Source: Klebsormidium nitens (taxonomy: Eukaryota > Streptophyta > Klebsormidiophyceae > Klebsormidiales > Klebsormidiaceae). From it: a stretch of 64,000 nt of DNA. Positions 13,401-24,900 of the stretch are shown here, piece by piece. The stretch covers positions 112,523 through 176,522 of the forward strand of contig DF236953.1 of assembly GCA_000708835.1 (NCBI GenBank), read 5' to 3'. Below the pieces are notes generated by a model. That model saw only the letters and a list, made by a program, of their open reading frames with translations, had not been told where the DNA came from and made no database searches. Position numbers and translations under genes: made by a program. Each line of letters starts with the position of its first letter. Positions within the stretch are counted from its first letter, which is position 1.

Positions 13401-14441
13401 AACTTCTTTGCAAACTCCATATCCTTGAGATAAAAGTTGGTACAAAGGTCGTTTGTTCTCTCGCTTGCTATCAAGGCTGCGAATCTTCTCCAACAGTGAC
13501 GTGAGAGAGCCACATCCACACGTCATGAATACTTTCAGGTCGGGGGTCTAATACAGCCAGTGCTTGGAATGCTGACCTATTTGGAACTGAAATTTTCTGA
13601 ACGAAAAGGGGAGTTTCTCCGTCACGTAGTTCAAACTCTGCACAAGAATACCTTGGGAGGCCTTCATTCAGAGGCGTCTTAAGATGTTGTGTTGATCTTG
13701 AATGCACCGCCCTCAAGAGCGCTTCCCTTTGTTGCTTTTTGTTCAACCTGGATTGATGCGTCTGTACTTTCACGAGGCGTCCTCGAAATGTTTGAAGAAA
13801 CGCAAGAATTTGTTTTTCCTTTCATGTCCCTTTCTTGTATACTCCCTAATCGGTCTGAACAATGGCACTGGTCCTTTTTTTCAGGCTACTCTTCTATTCA
13901 ACAGATTGTTATGGGGAAGACTTAGCCGTAATCTTTCTGCTGCAGCTGGAGGACTAGGCCGTCGGCCGCGCTTGGCGCATGGGCCAGCAGCGGCCGGTGA
14001 CGGTGAAGCGCATGTTCGTGGCAGACTCGGTGGAGGAGAAGATCCTCAAGGTGGTCAAGAGCCGCGTGGAAGGCGGTGCAGCCAAGCCCGACAGCTCCGC
14101 GGACCTGGAGCTCACGGCCTACCGAAGGTGCGTAGCGTGGGATCACATAATATTGGTCTGTCTAGAAGAAATTCGGTCCTTGCACGATGCTGTGCTTGTT
14201 TCGATTGGGTGCTGTTTCAGGCAAGTCAAGGTGCTTCTTTGCACAAGCGTCCGACTTTGAAAGCTCAGTTGGGGTTGCTGAACGGGCTTGAAAGGAACAC
14301 GGATTGGAGCTTGACATCTTCCTTCACTCCTTTCGCGTGTGCAGCAAAGGCAAGACCATCCGGCCGGAGACCATTGCTGGATCCATCCGCTTTGACAAAC
14401 AAAACCTCAGGATAAGTGGGTTTGAGTTACTGTTCAATTAG
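4460..14441 (+). CDS. F-box / SNF2 helicase / RING finger protein, reading frame interrupted by in-frame stops
   Basis: Exons: 4460-4843, 5240-5433, 5500-5595 (F-box), probably 5910-5956 and 6250-6339, then 6616-6837, 7024-7182, 7587-7746, 8082-8369, 8741-8905, 9172-9429, 9786-10015, 10587-10778, 11329-11483, 12049-12161, 12613-12750, 13231-13338, 13946-14127, 14345-14441. From 6250 on all phases agree. The N-terminus carries a plant-type Cys motif (DLPHSRDQC, then CYCFVCD). Next come an F-box, SNF2 motif I (EMGLGKT), motif II (DESH), SGTPI, a RING finger split over two exons (CGIC, CNHWFCHEC, CPLC), and the C-terminal helicase motifs TGAVGITLT and GRAWRMGQ. This order matches plant F-box/SNF2/RING ATPases (Arabidopsis At3g54460 type): chromatin remodelling or DNA-repair ATPases with possible ubiquitin-ligase activity, acting in the nucleus. 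Three in-frame stops (6275, 8106, 13955) break the frame although every other motif is intact. The link between the F-box exon and 5910 is unresolved. It could be a young pseudogene, a readthrough case or a sequencing artefact. Confidence 0.75.
5500..5595 (+). other. F-box exon of the SNF2 gene
   Basis: The exon joins the preceding one in phase (GA|C) and encodes a roughly 32-residue F-box-like segment beginning DMPTDDRIALFLSYV and ending CLARSW. The Pro near the start, alternating hydrophobics and the final Cys...Trp match the F-box pattern that binds SKP1. The exon ends inside the Trp codon at a GTACGT donor. The next exon in phase was not found. Confidence 0.6.
6275..6277 (+). other. Probable in-frame TAA in the SNF2 gene
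   Basis: The exon 6250-6339 is bounded by a good acceptor (TTGTAG) and a GTAAGT donor, and it joins its neighbours in phase on both sides. Its frame reads YFRLDTGE, stop, DLPHDKRPK. An alternative acceptor at 6295 would skip the stop but has a poor pyrimidine tract. This is therefore less certain than the two TAG codons downstream. Confidence 0.45.
8106..8108 (+). other. In-frame TAG directly after SNF2 motif I
   Basis: The exon opens with GAAATGGGC (EMG) and reads EMGLGKTV, TAG, then VLALTVANP. SNF2 proteins commonly have Gln or Glu at this position (GLGKTVQ or GLGKTVE). No plausible splice site removes the codon while keeping the Walker A motif, and downstream coding continues in the same frame for 87 codons to a GTGAGA donor. 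Confidence 0.88.
11205..11290 (-). repeat. Dispersed intronic repeat, copy 1 (inverted)
   Basis: Read on the minus strand this intron segment contains ACCAGCCAGGGACGGGTGGG followed by GGTTTAGGGTGGGG. The same ordered motifs recur on the plus strand near 28920-29010 and 35265-35350, in other genes or introns. No terminal inverted repeats or tRNA-like box was seen, so the element class is unknown. Confidence 0.5.
13955..13957 (+). other. In-frame TAG in SNF2 helicase motif VI region
   Basis: The exon starting at 13946 reads LED, TAG, AVGRAWRMGQQRPV. Family members almost always have Gln at this site (the EDQA/EEQA-x-GR-x-R-x-GQ pattern). The acceptor is a strong CTGCAG, and the previous exon ends in phase 0 with LEPVLNPA, so the frame is not in doubt. 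The arginine finger region following the stop is intact. Confidence 0.88.
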
Positions 14442-15922
14442 ACGATGTCGGGCATTGGAATAGGCAGTTTGTGGTCATGTAAAACAAGTAGCTGGCTCAG
14501 TTGCCAGGATTTGTACTATAGGTATAGCCAAAGGAGGTTGAAAAAGTTCGTTGAAAGCAAACTGGCTCTGTCGACCAACGGTCTAGTGTGACTGCGTACT
14601 CCAAGCTGCAATCTGCAACGACTCAGTCCGTGTAGTATATACTGTATAGTTGGATGCGACCCTGATCTGCAGCAACAGGCTCACCCAGATCAAGAAAGAG
14701 GCCTTTGGCCGGTTGAAGGCATGAGCTGCAGCCTAAAGCGGGCATTTCACTTGAATCTGCACACATTAACTTGCAATCGGACCAGCGTGGTCGCATCCTC
14801 GATCACAACCGAAGAGAATATCTACGGATAGGTATCGCGACGCCGCACTGAGGCGCATGCCACATGCTAGTCACTATGCAACTTAGGCGGCTAGAGGCTA
14901 GGGCCGGGCATGCCGCCATCTATCATAGTATAGCCAGTGGTTTAATGGGAGGCATTGCAGTGTGTGGGTTTTGCAGATTCAGAAGCATAGTGCAGTATCA
15001 TCAATTGAAAGCCGCACCTTTTATGCCCGGCCGGCGTTGCACATACCGTATGCGTGCACTGCGCATGGTCGGGGAGTGCACTAGGCATTCAAGATGATGC
15101 ATGCATGCATGCATCACATACGTCAGCAGGTGTACGCGAATAAGTTGTTGAAGCCGTTAGTCAACGTACCGGTGCATGTGGTGTAGGTATGTATGTATGG
15201 CCGGCCGGAGCTACTGAGTGACAGTGAGTACTGAGTTCGACCGCCGATCGACAGCGGCATGTGCTCTCTTATGCACATGCGAGAGCTCGAGAGAAGCTTC
15301 AGACGGTTGCTTGGGAGCCTTGGGTACACTTTGATTTAACTATGTTGCCCCGCGCACAGCTGACGGGACCAGGATCCGAAACAAAATTGTCTGGCGTACT
15401 AAACTACAGCTGCCGGTGTATGGATTTTGGCATACCCTGATTTGAGGATCGCATTGACTCAGTGATAAGTTGGCTGTCATGCAACACGGGGACTCTAACT
15501 GACGGCTTTGTGAGCGACCGCTGTCAATATTTAGCTGCGACTGATCGAGACTCTCTGCAGGCTGAAGGACGTGGACATAACTTATAAGAGGACGCTCAGC
15601 AAAAGCACAACGCTAGAAATGAAAACGTGAACGCTCCAGCCTGGAACACCTGCAAAGCCGACAAGCGAAATGAGCAAAGCGATACGAAGGAATATGCATT
15701 TTGCGCTTTCGGGACATACCATTGGCAGAAACCCTGTTTCAACAACGAACCTGCGAATCGTCTTGAAAGGAATAACGCTTCCAATGCCGCCGCGCCAATA
15801 GCCGGACCAGCAGAAGAATTGAGGTCAAGCATTCCAGTTAGCGGAAGTAGCATCGAACAGAACCGCCAGACCCTTCTCAAGCAGATGTCTTTCCGACGCT
15901 AGATTTTGATCAAGGAGCCTTT
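14442..15922. other. Convergent intergenic region between the SNF2 and peroxidase genes
   Basis: No coding exon is supported here. It must hold the 3' ends of both converging genes. A perfect 22-bp palindrome lies at 15095-15116. On the minus strand at about 15740-15830 there is an Ala/Leu-rich open stretch that could be an extra 3' exon of the peroxidase if the donor at 15953-15954 is used, but I found no firm acceptor. Confidence 0.4.
15095..15116. repeat. Perfect 22-bp palindrome of ATGC repeats
   Basis: The stretch TGATGC, ATGCATGCAT, GCATCA reads the same on both strands. It can be described as a tandem (ATGC)n tract closed by TGA/TCA ends. It may simply be a microsatellite; ATGCAT also resembles RY-type plant regulatory elements, but no gene start is near. 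Confidence 0.7.
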
Positions 15923-18900
15923 TCAAATATAGAGAACAAAATAAGCTTGCTCACTTGATAAAGCCGAGTTCCCGACGGGTGCTACCGCGCCCTGGTCGCT
16001 CCTCGGGCTGCTTGCCCCGGTCTCTCGTACCATCGTGGTCCCATTCTCCGGCGCTCGCAACACATTTTCCGGAATCCCAAACTGGGTTTCGTTAACCAGA
16101 GTATGATTCCCCACCGCATAACCTAGAAGGGACTGCAAGTCCCCCACCCTCTGCTGCCCGGTAGAACTCCCCGAGCTCAGAGGACCCCCAACCACTGTCA
16201 CGGTTAGCGTAACCAACGTCCCAGAAGCGCCGACCGGGGTCGAGAGGGTTACTCCCAGCGTCTCGCTCGGGCGCAGGCCCAGTGCGCGAGCAATTTGACT
16301 GGTTAAGATTTCGAGGTTTTGCTGTAACGTAGCGAGGGTTTGGGCGAGCGTGAACGAGGCTAGGGAGAAGGTTTGTGACGTCAGGGTGACGTTCGCGAGA
16401 GGGGATGACAAGATCTGCAGGCAGACGAGGAGTCGATTGAGTAGTCCCGGTGCATGCTAACGGTAAAGTACGCTCGAGAAGCTCCTACATAAGAATCTTC
16501 GTAAATGGGGTAATAACACGACTTAAAGCGTTTGAGAAGTGGAATGGTCGATAGCAATGGCGGAAGCTTCGAGCATTTGAACAAACATGACGATAATTGC
16601 AGGGTGAGTAAGCCACAGCAGGAACTCGGAGAGGTGAAAAAGTCCTTGTTTCCAACAGAAACGGCCGACAACGACGAATCAAAGATCTAAATAAAAAGCA
16701 GGATTGGTTCACTCGCAAACCACATCAGTTGCTGCTAGTTGGAACCCTACATTTGGCCGTGTCTGCAGCTTCCGAGAGAAGACAAGTCTCGATAACTCCG
16801 AAACCTACGGCGACCATGGTGTGATACTCGTATCCTCACTACTGGATCGCCTCAGGTTTCCAAGTTCTGTTGGCTGGAATAACGAATCAGGGAGGAAGCG
16901 CGGTACGCACCTGCAGTCCTTGGACCGGTCCCAACCCCGTGCTGTTCAGAATCAGCTTGGACGGGTCCGCTGACGTGGCATTCAGGCTACTGACGATAAC
17001 GGCCGCCTCTTGCAACGGGATCGTACCATTGTAGTTGATGGCAGCGGGGACGACCCAAAAGGTGACGTTAGTGACGTCGGGGTTGTTATCCGCCGGGAGA
17101 ATGGAAGTGACGACAACCTGGATGGAAAGGGAAAGTTTGTGTTTGTCAGAGGTCGAGCATTTAAGCACTTCGACGCACAGAATGATCTGAATGTTTCTGA
17201 AGCGAAAGCAACCGGAAGCACACTCGGAAGGAAGACGCCGGAGGAAGAAAGTGCTCTTTGTCAGGTGCCGATGCTCTGTGAAGCTCACAATGCAGCTTTC
17301 TGGCAGCCTCCACAAATTCTAAGCAAACGGTCTGCCTCACCTGACTGTTTGGAGTAGCAATCTGCGCATCCAGCGCCGCTTGCAGATCCTCGATTCGGAA
17401 CAGGTACGTGGCAGCTGTGCCGTTCAGAATCATTGACGCGTTGATGGGCACCGCGAAGAAAATGGAAAAGAAGGGTCAGCCTACTCGACCACTGATTGTT
17501 GTACAAAGAAAACCTTGCAGTACTGATTCTGATTCTAGGCACCCGCACTCCGTCAACTACGTTAAGCGAACTGCACAGATGAGTCGCTGATTAACTTCGC
17601 TGATGAACTTGAAGCATTGTCTCCAAAATCCGGTATGCTCACACAAACGCAACGAGCGAGAGCGAGAGCAGAATGGCGAAGCTAGTGTGAGGACTAGGAC
17701 GGTGCACCAATGTGAGGTCAACCGCAGCGGTCGCCGCGGGAATATTTTTGCTGGTGCGGGACAATACGCAACTCTAGGCTCACTCGGTCGACGGCACTTC
17801 GGCCAGAATGCATGGATCAAAGCCGTTCTAAGCACCGAACTCACTTGTTCGATCCAGCCCCGCCGAGACGTTGGATACGCTGGGCGGCCGCAAACCGATA
17901 AGGCTCATTTTGAGGAGCCCTACCGCAAAGGAGCTAAAAAACTCGGTCTGGTTGCTGGCAAACCTGCAGCATAACCAGCACTTGCTCAGCGTCAGGCCTG
18001 CAATTTTCGAGTGTCAGCTTCGGTCAGATCAACATGAACCGTACAAAGAAATCTGAAACTCGGTGTGGCTAGTGCTAGGTTACAGATCAACACAAGAAAA
18101 GACCTTTCTTTCCAGCGCAGTGAAAAGCGCTAGTCTCCGAAAGATTGAGAGGGCAAAGGGTACTCATTCACTGTTCGAGCGCGACAGTCAGGCTTCGGTG
18201 GAAACTCAAACGCGGCACCCATTTCGTCGGTTTGACAACAGAAGTGACAAGGGAGGCGGACGCAGTACTGCTCGCTTGGGACGTGGAACTCGCTGAAGAA
18301 CCTCTTTGAGCGGCTTGCCATTTAGCGGATTAGAAAAGCTTGCTGTATCTGCTTGATTGAACCGATTCTGTGGCCCTTTCGGTACTCTGGCCATTACAAC
18401 TCGGCGATAATATGCCACGGAACGGCTCCACAATCCAAGTGAGCGGGTGAAAGGATTGGACTGGCGCAAAACAATCTTCCGCAAATCCCCGCTGCCGAAA
18501 TCAGAATACATCGACAATGGAAAGGAGATGTAGGAAGCTTCTGAACGACAGCTCGCGCCGGATACTTACAATTGGGTGTATGCCCTGGTTGTATTTTCGG
18601 CGTAGAGGCCCTCGTCGGTCTGCAGGATGCCTTTCCCGGTTTGCATCACCTGAAAGTGAGCAAGAGCAGAGGCCTCGTCAACCGAAGAGACGATTGGTCG
18701 GTCAGAATAGTCTACCGGCCTTCAGAGAGCTTTTGATGCTTGACCGGACGAAAGAATGGGCTCTGTCTAAAGATTCAATCTCTGATAAGGTCTCGTAAGT
18801 TCGCCCATTCCAAGCAGCACGTAGCTTGCTGAAATCCAGAACCCCTGCACCACCGCTGCTCAAGGCGACGTACACGTCCGTACACTGACTCATCTCTACT

Positions 18901-21900
18901 TGGTCAGCTTTTAGTACACACTATTCGCCGACGCAGAAGCTTTGCAAACATCAGGCTTCATTACGATGTCAAATGGAAGGCAAATACAACTTCAAATCCG
19001 GCGCCCCTTCTGTCACGCTTAGCTCCAAGAGCAGGTAAACAACAACAAAGACTTTCTTAAACATAGCTTACCTTGTAGTAGCTGGTGTCGAACTGGGTCG
19101 GCGACAGGTCCATGGACAGCTGTTGCAGCAACGTCCGGCACTGGTTGGTCAGGCCGTACAGAAACTGTGGGTCCGCATATGGGTCCCCGCCGATCCTGCA
19201 CAGACCAGAAAATCTGCTAAACAAATGCTCTCACGGGATTCCGCGCAAAGAGACGTCTGGATAACCACTGCGTGATCAAGAAAAACGCTGAAAGGGGCGA
19301 TCTGAAGTTGAATGTAAGTGCTTTCGGTTTGATTACCAAAAAGGCGACTTGATAAGCAACTTGTGAAGCGCGAAATGATGCTACGAGTCTGCGGGAGAAA
19401 AAAGTATGAGCGTCCCGTCGAACGATGAGTGGGGCGGCTTAACAAAACTATTTCGCAAGCAGAAACGGCCGCCCTCGGTCCTGAAAGGCTATGCCAGTCA
19501 TTCGAAAAGGAAAACAACTGCGATTCAAAAGAAAACGTGTTCTTTTTGTGACACCTCGATTCGTTGGGCCCCCTAGATCGTCCAGCAACGTGTCATGAAC
19601 CGCCTCACCTTGGCGTGACATTGGCGCACGTCGCCTTCCCGAGCGTGTGGGCCCCGGAGAGGGCGACCAACTCCTCCACATTCAAACCTGCAGAAACGCC
19701 GAAAAACGCGTTTGAAAAAGGGCACCACAAGGGCCAAGTCTGCCGTGCTCAGAGCATCGAAGCATAGCCGACTTTTACCAAACAAGCCTTTTGCATGCTG
19801 TCAGTCCTCAATTGAGGAAGAAGCTCAAGATTACCTGTCATAAGTGCAAATCCTGCGGCGTTTTTTGAGTGACTTTCTGGAGGGTTCAAGGGAGGCTCAA
19901 AATCAAGCTAGCAATCGCGGCCCCCAAGATCGTGGTTTCAGAAGGTCAAGCGTTGTACGAATGTCTCGAAGGACTGCGAATTCTCGAGTCAAACCGGCAT
20001 CAAGAGACATCCTAAGATATCCGCACAGCTTACCGAGCACGGCAAAGGTCTTGATCAGGTCGTCGTTCAAGGTAAACGCCGACGGCAGCTGTAAGCAGGG
20101 AGAATTTGTCAACCAGATGTTCTGCATCAAAGCATTGCAAGAGGACTGTGTGTGCCGCAGCACAACCCTCTGCAGAACAGAATATTGACACTGTGCGTTC
20201 CATTGATGTGCTTACCATCTTGCGTATCATCTTAGAATAGTCGCCGGTCCTTACACGCCATGAATAACATCATAAAGGATCGAACCCCAACGTTGAAACA
20301 TCCCTGGGAGGACATCGATGTTTGGAGACCGGCAAAGAAAATGTCAAAAATCCGCAAGCTGGACCAAGGACACATCACAGGAAACAGTAAAAGAAGTCTG
20401 GTTTCTCAAAATCGAAAAAAACTACGTCGGTACGTGGCTCGATGGTGCCCCAACAACAGATGTCAACGTTGACAGCTTCATTGCCTTCTTGCTGGCTGTG
20501 ACGACCAGGAGTGGCGTTCAAACGGGACTATTTGCTTCACAGCTTTTGAGTATTCCAATATCGAATGCACATGGAAGTCTCTGCCACTGTTGAAAGTAAG
20601 GACCCGAATCCACCTACAGTAGCTTAAAGTACAGGAGCAATCCTCTTTACAAAGAAGCTGGCATCGTGAGAAAGCGCCTCGTTGACTCGGATGATCAGCA
20701 GAAACTGCAATAGCGACGATAAGCAAGCTTCCCATTTGAGGAACGGAATAGGGTGGAGAATGCTCTTGTAGGGAGCGGAAGTGCCACCCTGAGCCGTTTG
20801 AACGTTCCGAAAATCCAATCCCTGCGTCACTGGCCCAGCAAATGAGGGCACAGATGAGGAAGTAGACCGAGGCAAATTCCATGACCACATACTGAAAATC
20901 TTCAAACAAAGCGATTTTCAGATGCTCAACTCACAACAACGAATTGCATGATTGAAGTCTGAAGGGAGCACACGAGACCTCAAGACAGGCATGGCTCGAG
21001 ACAAACTGCCGTTGAAATCAAAACATCGCTGAGAAAAGACTTGCATCGAGACAAAGTTCAACACAAGGCTGTTCCAGAATGCAAACCAGAGCGTACGAGC
21101 CCCCTGACCCAAGTGCTTGAACGTACCAACCCCCAGTACTGTCAAAATGGACTTGTGCAGCCAGGAACATTCACCATATCAAAAGCGACACCCTGATGAG
21201 GGAATGAGTGCCTTGAAATACCAATCAACCGCACAAAACGACCTATGGAAGGAAGAGTTGCTCAGAAGAGAAACGCGTCGAGCACGCTATCAGAAGCGAA
21301 AAAAGGTCCGCCAAGAAGCTCCCTTGAAGCGACACTTCAAGCCAGCCTAACGCTGCAACGTGTCTTTTCCTATGCACCTCCTTGTTTCCGTATATCACGC
21401 TCTGAATAAAGCCAACAGTGGGTGATTGTGAGCCCCAATCCAACTGAGTCAGTATCTTAGTATCAGGCTTGCGTAGATCAAAAACTGTGTCTCAACAAGC
21501 GAGACAACTTGCTAGATGCTCATAGCCCGTGCACCATCGGTCCAATACCGTTGAGTCGGCAGTATTCGACGCTCAGGTTGCGAAGTGGGTTGCAAAGATA
21601 CGAGAGATAAGGAGACTGCAACATTCTGTATGCACGCTGGCTCAGGATCATTAGAAGGATGTATGGAACTGAATCAGCCCACACACTCAATCCTCCTAGC
21701 CTTAGCCTACGTCGCTGCTGCTACAGTGCCATCTGGAATAACACGCCGTTGATGTCCGATAAGAACCGACGTTCATTACCACTTACTATTGGCAGCTTTT
21801 CCTGGGCAAAGAATCGAATGGGAAATCGTTCGAAGGCCTCAAGATTTTCAGTGGAACATTTCAGATCGACGACCAGCGTGACTCGGGCTTTGGATGAGAA

Positions 21901-24900
21901 CAAAAGGTCCCCGAACCATTACGCTGGGACTCGCTTGTTCGACACCTTCGCCTTTTAAGGACGTCAAGGAATTAAGCGTTACAAAAAAGCGGCTCAGAAA
22001 AACAAGCCGTAAACTCCCTTCGCAGGAGAGCTCGGCGCTTTAGATCCTCAGTGCCCGTGCCACATCTGCATAGTATCTCGACATTAGATGTAAGCTCCCA
22101 TAGTTGATGTTGTTGAAAACAAACGCACAACTCAACATTGCAGACGCCAACCGCTGCTCTAGCTTGAACTTCCACTCCTCGATTACAATCCATTATAAAT
22201 CTCGTGGCCTGTTTGTAAAGCAACGTACCTCCACCCTTCCTCGTTCAACTAGTAGTATAAGGAAGCAGAAGCTCAAAAGGTGGTGCCAAATCCAAATAGC
22301 CTTCGGGGGAAAGAGGCCAAGCTCAGGCGCCAAGATTGTGCAGGAAGTCGTCATAACCAGTAGTGCTCATAACCGCTGAGAGTCGACCTAGACGCAGGCG
22401 GTTCAGCAACAAAACAAGGCACGGAGCGTGGGACGTACTCTAAACCATTAGCCAAAATAAGCACCCGACCATCTTGGCGGTCCAGCATGACGTACAAGCA
22501 CCGCAAATAATGAGAAAGTCTCTATATCGATGATAGCATTGTCTCTGCCGCAACCAGACGACTGAGTTGAACGGACTTCATAATCCGACAGCACCCGTTG
22601 ATAAAAACTTTGACAGCTGGCTGGCAAATGCAAAAATTGACGAACTCGCGTTACAGTGCTTCCCGTCGATTGATAGATCGCAATTTTTTAGAGTTCCAAC
22701 ACGGGGGAGCAGAAAATGCTTTCGTCACGCTCAAGCGGGCATACCCTCAGGTAGACATAAAAGCCGGATCCTTGCTGTTTTATGCAAGAAAGGGACGTTG
22801 CCCAACAGAAAACTTGAAAAGAGGCAATGAAGTGTAACGGCTCGCGAAGCAGAAGACGACAAAGAAGGAAAGATAATCGGAAGCAGAAGGAGATACAGAA
22901 ATAAAGGGGAACCCTGAGCTAGCAAGCAAAGAGCGACCACGGCTCCAGCTAAGCTTAAAGAGAATGAGGCGACAAGTCAAATGCCTTGCGACGCCATTGC
23001 ACAGCGGCCGCATCAAAGGACGGAATCTACACGAAGCCTAGCTGGGAAATCCTCATCCACAGCCCGTGTCCATCAAAGGCATGGGGCTTAGCTCTCCAAT
23101 CAGCGTTGGATACAAGTACGTGGATAACAATCCACATCAAATGATCAAAGGCCGCTAGCGAGAAACAGGACTGAACAATCAGACGTTTTCATCGGAGCGC
23201 TCACCCTCTCCGGGTCGTCCAACCCGTCGGTGTCAGCTCTCCCCAGCCTGACGTACTGCGTGACGTTCGGACCACCGGACAAGTACACCCCAATGAACGC
23301 CCCAGCAACGATTGTGTCCGCATACTGTCCGAAAGAAAAGGAGACACAAGAGTGAGTGTGTACTCTGAAAACGATTTCAAAAACACTCAAGACAGGAGTC
23401 TCCGGTGCGTATGAATCTCATTTGCTCCTCGTTTAGAGACATCCGGAAAAAGTCCTGGTCAAGAACCAGATGACCGACTTTTGAGAAGGTGTCCCCATGA
23501 AATGGTGAGAGACCTGAAATGAAGGATTCGTTGGTGTCTGTCATACGGCAATTGCGCAGGATCAACCTCCTTGCCTGAGCGAACTTGTGCCCGACCAACA
23601 ACGTAGCGGAAACTCGCCAAGATGAATCACGCTGAACCGCAGGCACGCAAAACGCACTCCAACCCTGCCAGGAATCAGCAACAAAATACCTGACTCCTTC
23701 TACTATCATCTCACAATACCATCACCTCGCAATATCGCTCAACCGGCTTCTTCAGATTCGTTCCACGGACAGTTTTAATATCGGACGTTGGAGAAGAGAC
23801 TTACAGACAGGTTGGAGCCACAGGCGGCGTCCGCTGCAGCTTTGACGATCTGGACCTTGTCGTAACCCTGAAAAAGAGCCACTTGAAATGTGGTCAGCCT
23901 GAGGCCTGATTTTCGCGGCGTTTGGAATAGAGCAGTCACAACGAAAGCCTTGGGAGAGACAAGCGGCGAGCGTACAAAGCAGAAGTCACTGCGCATACTA
24001 GGTCACGCATTGAACGGCTGACAAGATCGCCTGTCAACTTACAAGAGCAGAGATTTCCAGAGAAGGACTTCCACACCAGTGACGAATCCATATGCCTATC
24101 CCAAACTTACTAGCGGGAAATTAAACGGAACCCGACCGCTGGCATAAGACACAGGCCTGCGCTTGAATCGTGCAGCTGAAGACCAAATCAACCATGTATT
24201 CCGGTCAGTGGGCACACTTACCGACAGGAAAGTGTTGACAAAGGCCTTCTGTTCTTGTAGCTTCATGATCGACCCGTTGCACCCGCCCGATGCTGCAAAG
24301 AGATGATGACACGTGCCATTTCGAAGTCGCATCATTGTCAGGGGGTGTCAGCAATATTTACACTCTACAAAGCCTTCCCAGATCCTGGCTCTTCGCAACA
24401 TAGGGCTCAAGCAGGTGCCACTGAGTGACGATTCACGATTGCTACGATTGTTCAAGCCAACAAGTGCTCTCGAGTCGCTGGGACTTTACTGAGAAGCAAG
24501 GACCAGGCAGAAGATCAAGCAGCATATCTACCAAATCAACCTGAGGCCACGTATGCACTTCGACTCACACGAGTTGTAGATCCTTTGCTAGATGAATTGC
24601 GATAAGCAATTGAAGCGACCAAGATGTGTGATTTTGGAGGCCGTGCATGCCCCTGCACTCGCTCACAGGACCCGACCAGAAGCAGCCCCGAGAGTATTAC
24701 TGGTCAGCAAACGGAAGGCTGTACAGGGAGTTTAGTGCAATGGGGTGATTTTGGAACCAGAGCTCGGAACCTACCGCAGTCATGGAAGATCAATCTCAAG
24801 AACCTTGCGTTGGTTTGGGAGTCTGACAGTGTCAGGTTGGATAGGCTCCTTTGGATGTTTGCAAAAACACCTGCAAAAACGGGTGAAAAGAGGTTAAGAT

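Noticed and set aside
13702-14415. Plus-strand open frame of 237 codons overlapping the SNF2 3' exons
   Set aside because: It is out of frame with the helicase motifs and crosses intron sequence.
4460-14441. Genome-wide reassignment of TAG/TAA to glutamine
   Set aside because: Other genes here use TAG or TGA as normal ends (29534-29536, 62381-62383), and the 1,045-codon Sfi1-like gene has many Gln codons with no internal TAG or TAA, so recoding is not general.
20240-20330. Possible minus-strand tRNA (GGTTCGATCC-like box)
   Set aside because: The bases flanking the box cannot form the five-pair T stem, and no matching anticodon arm was found.
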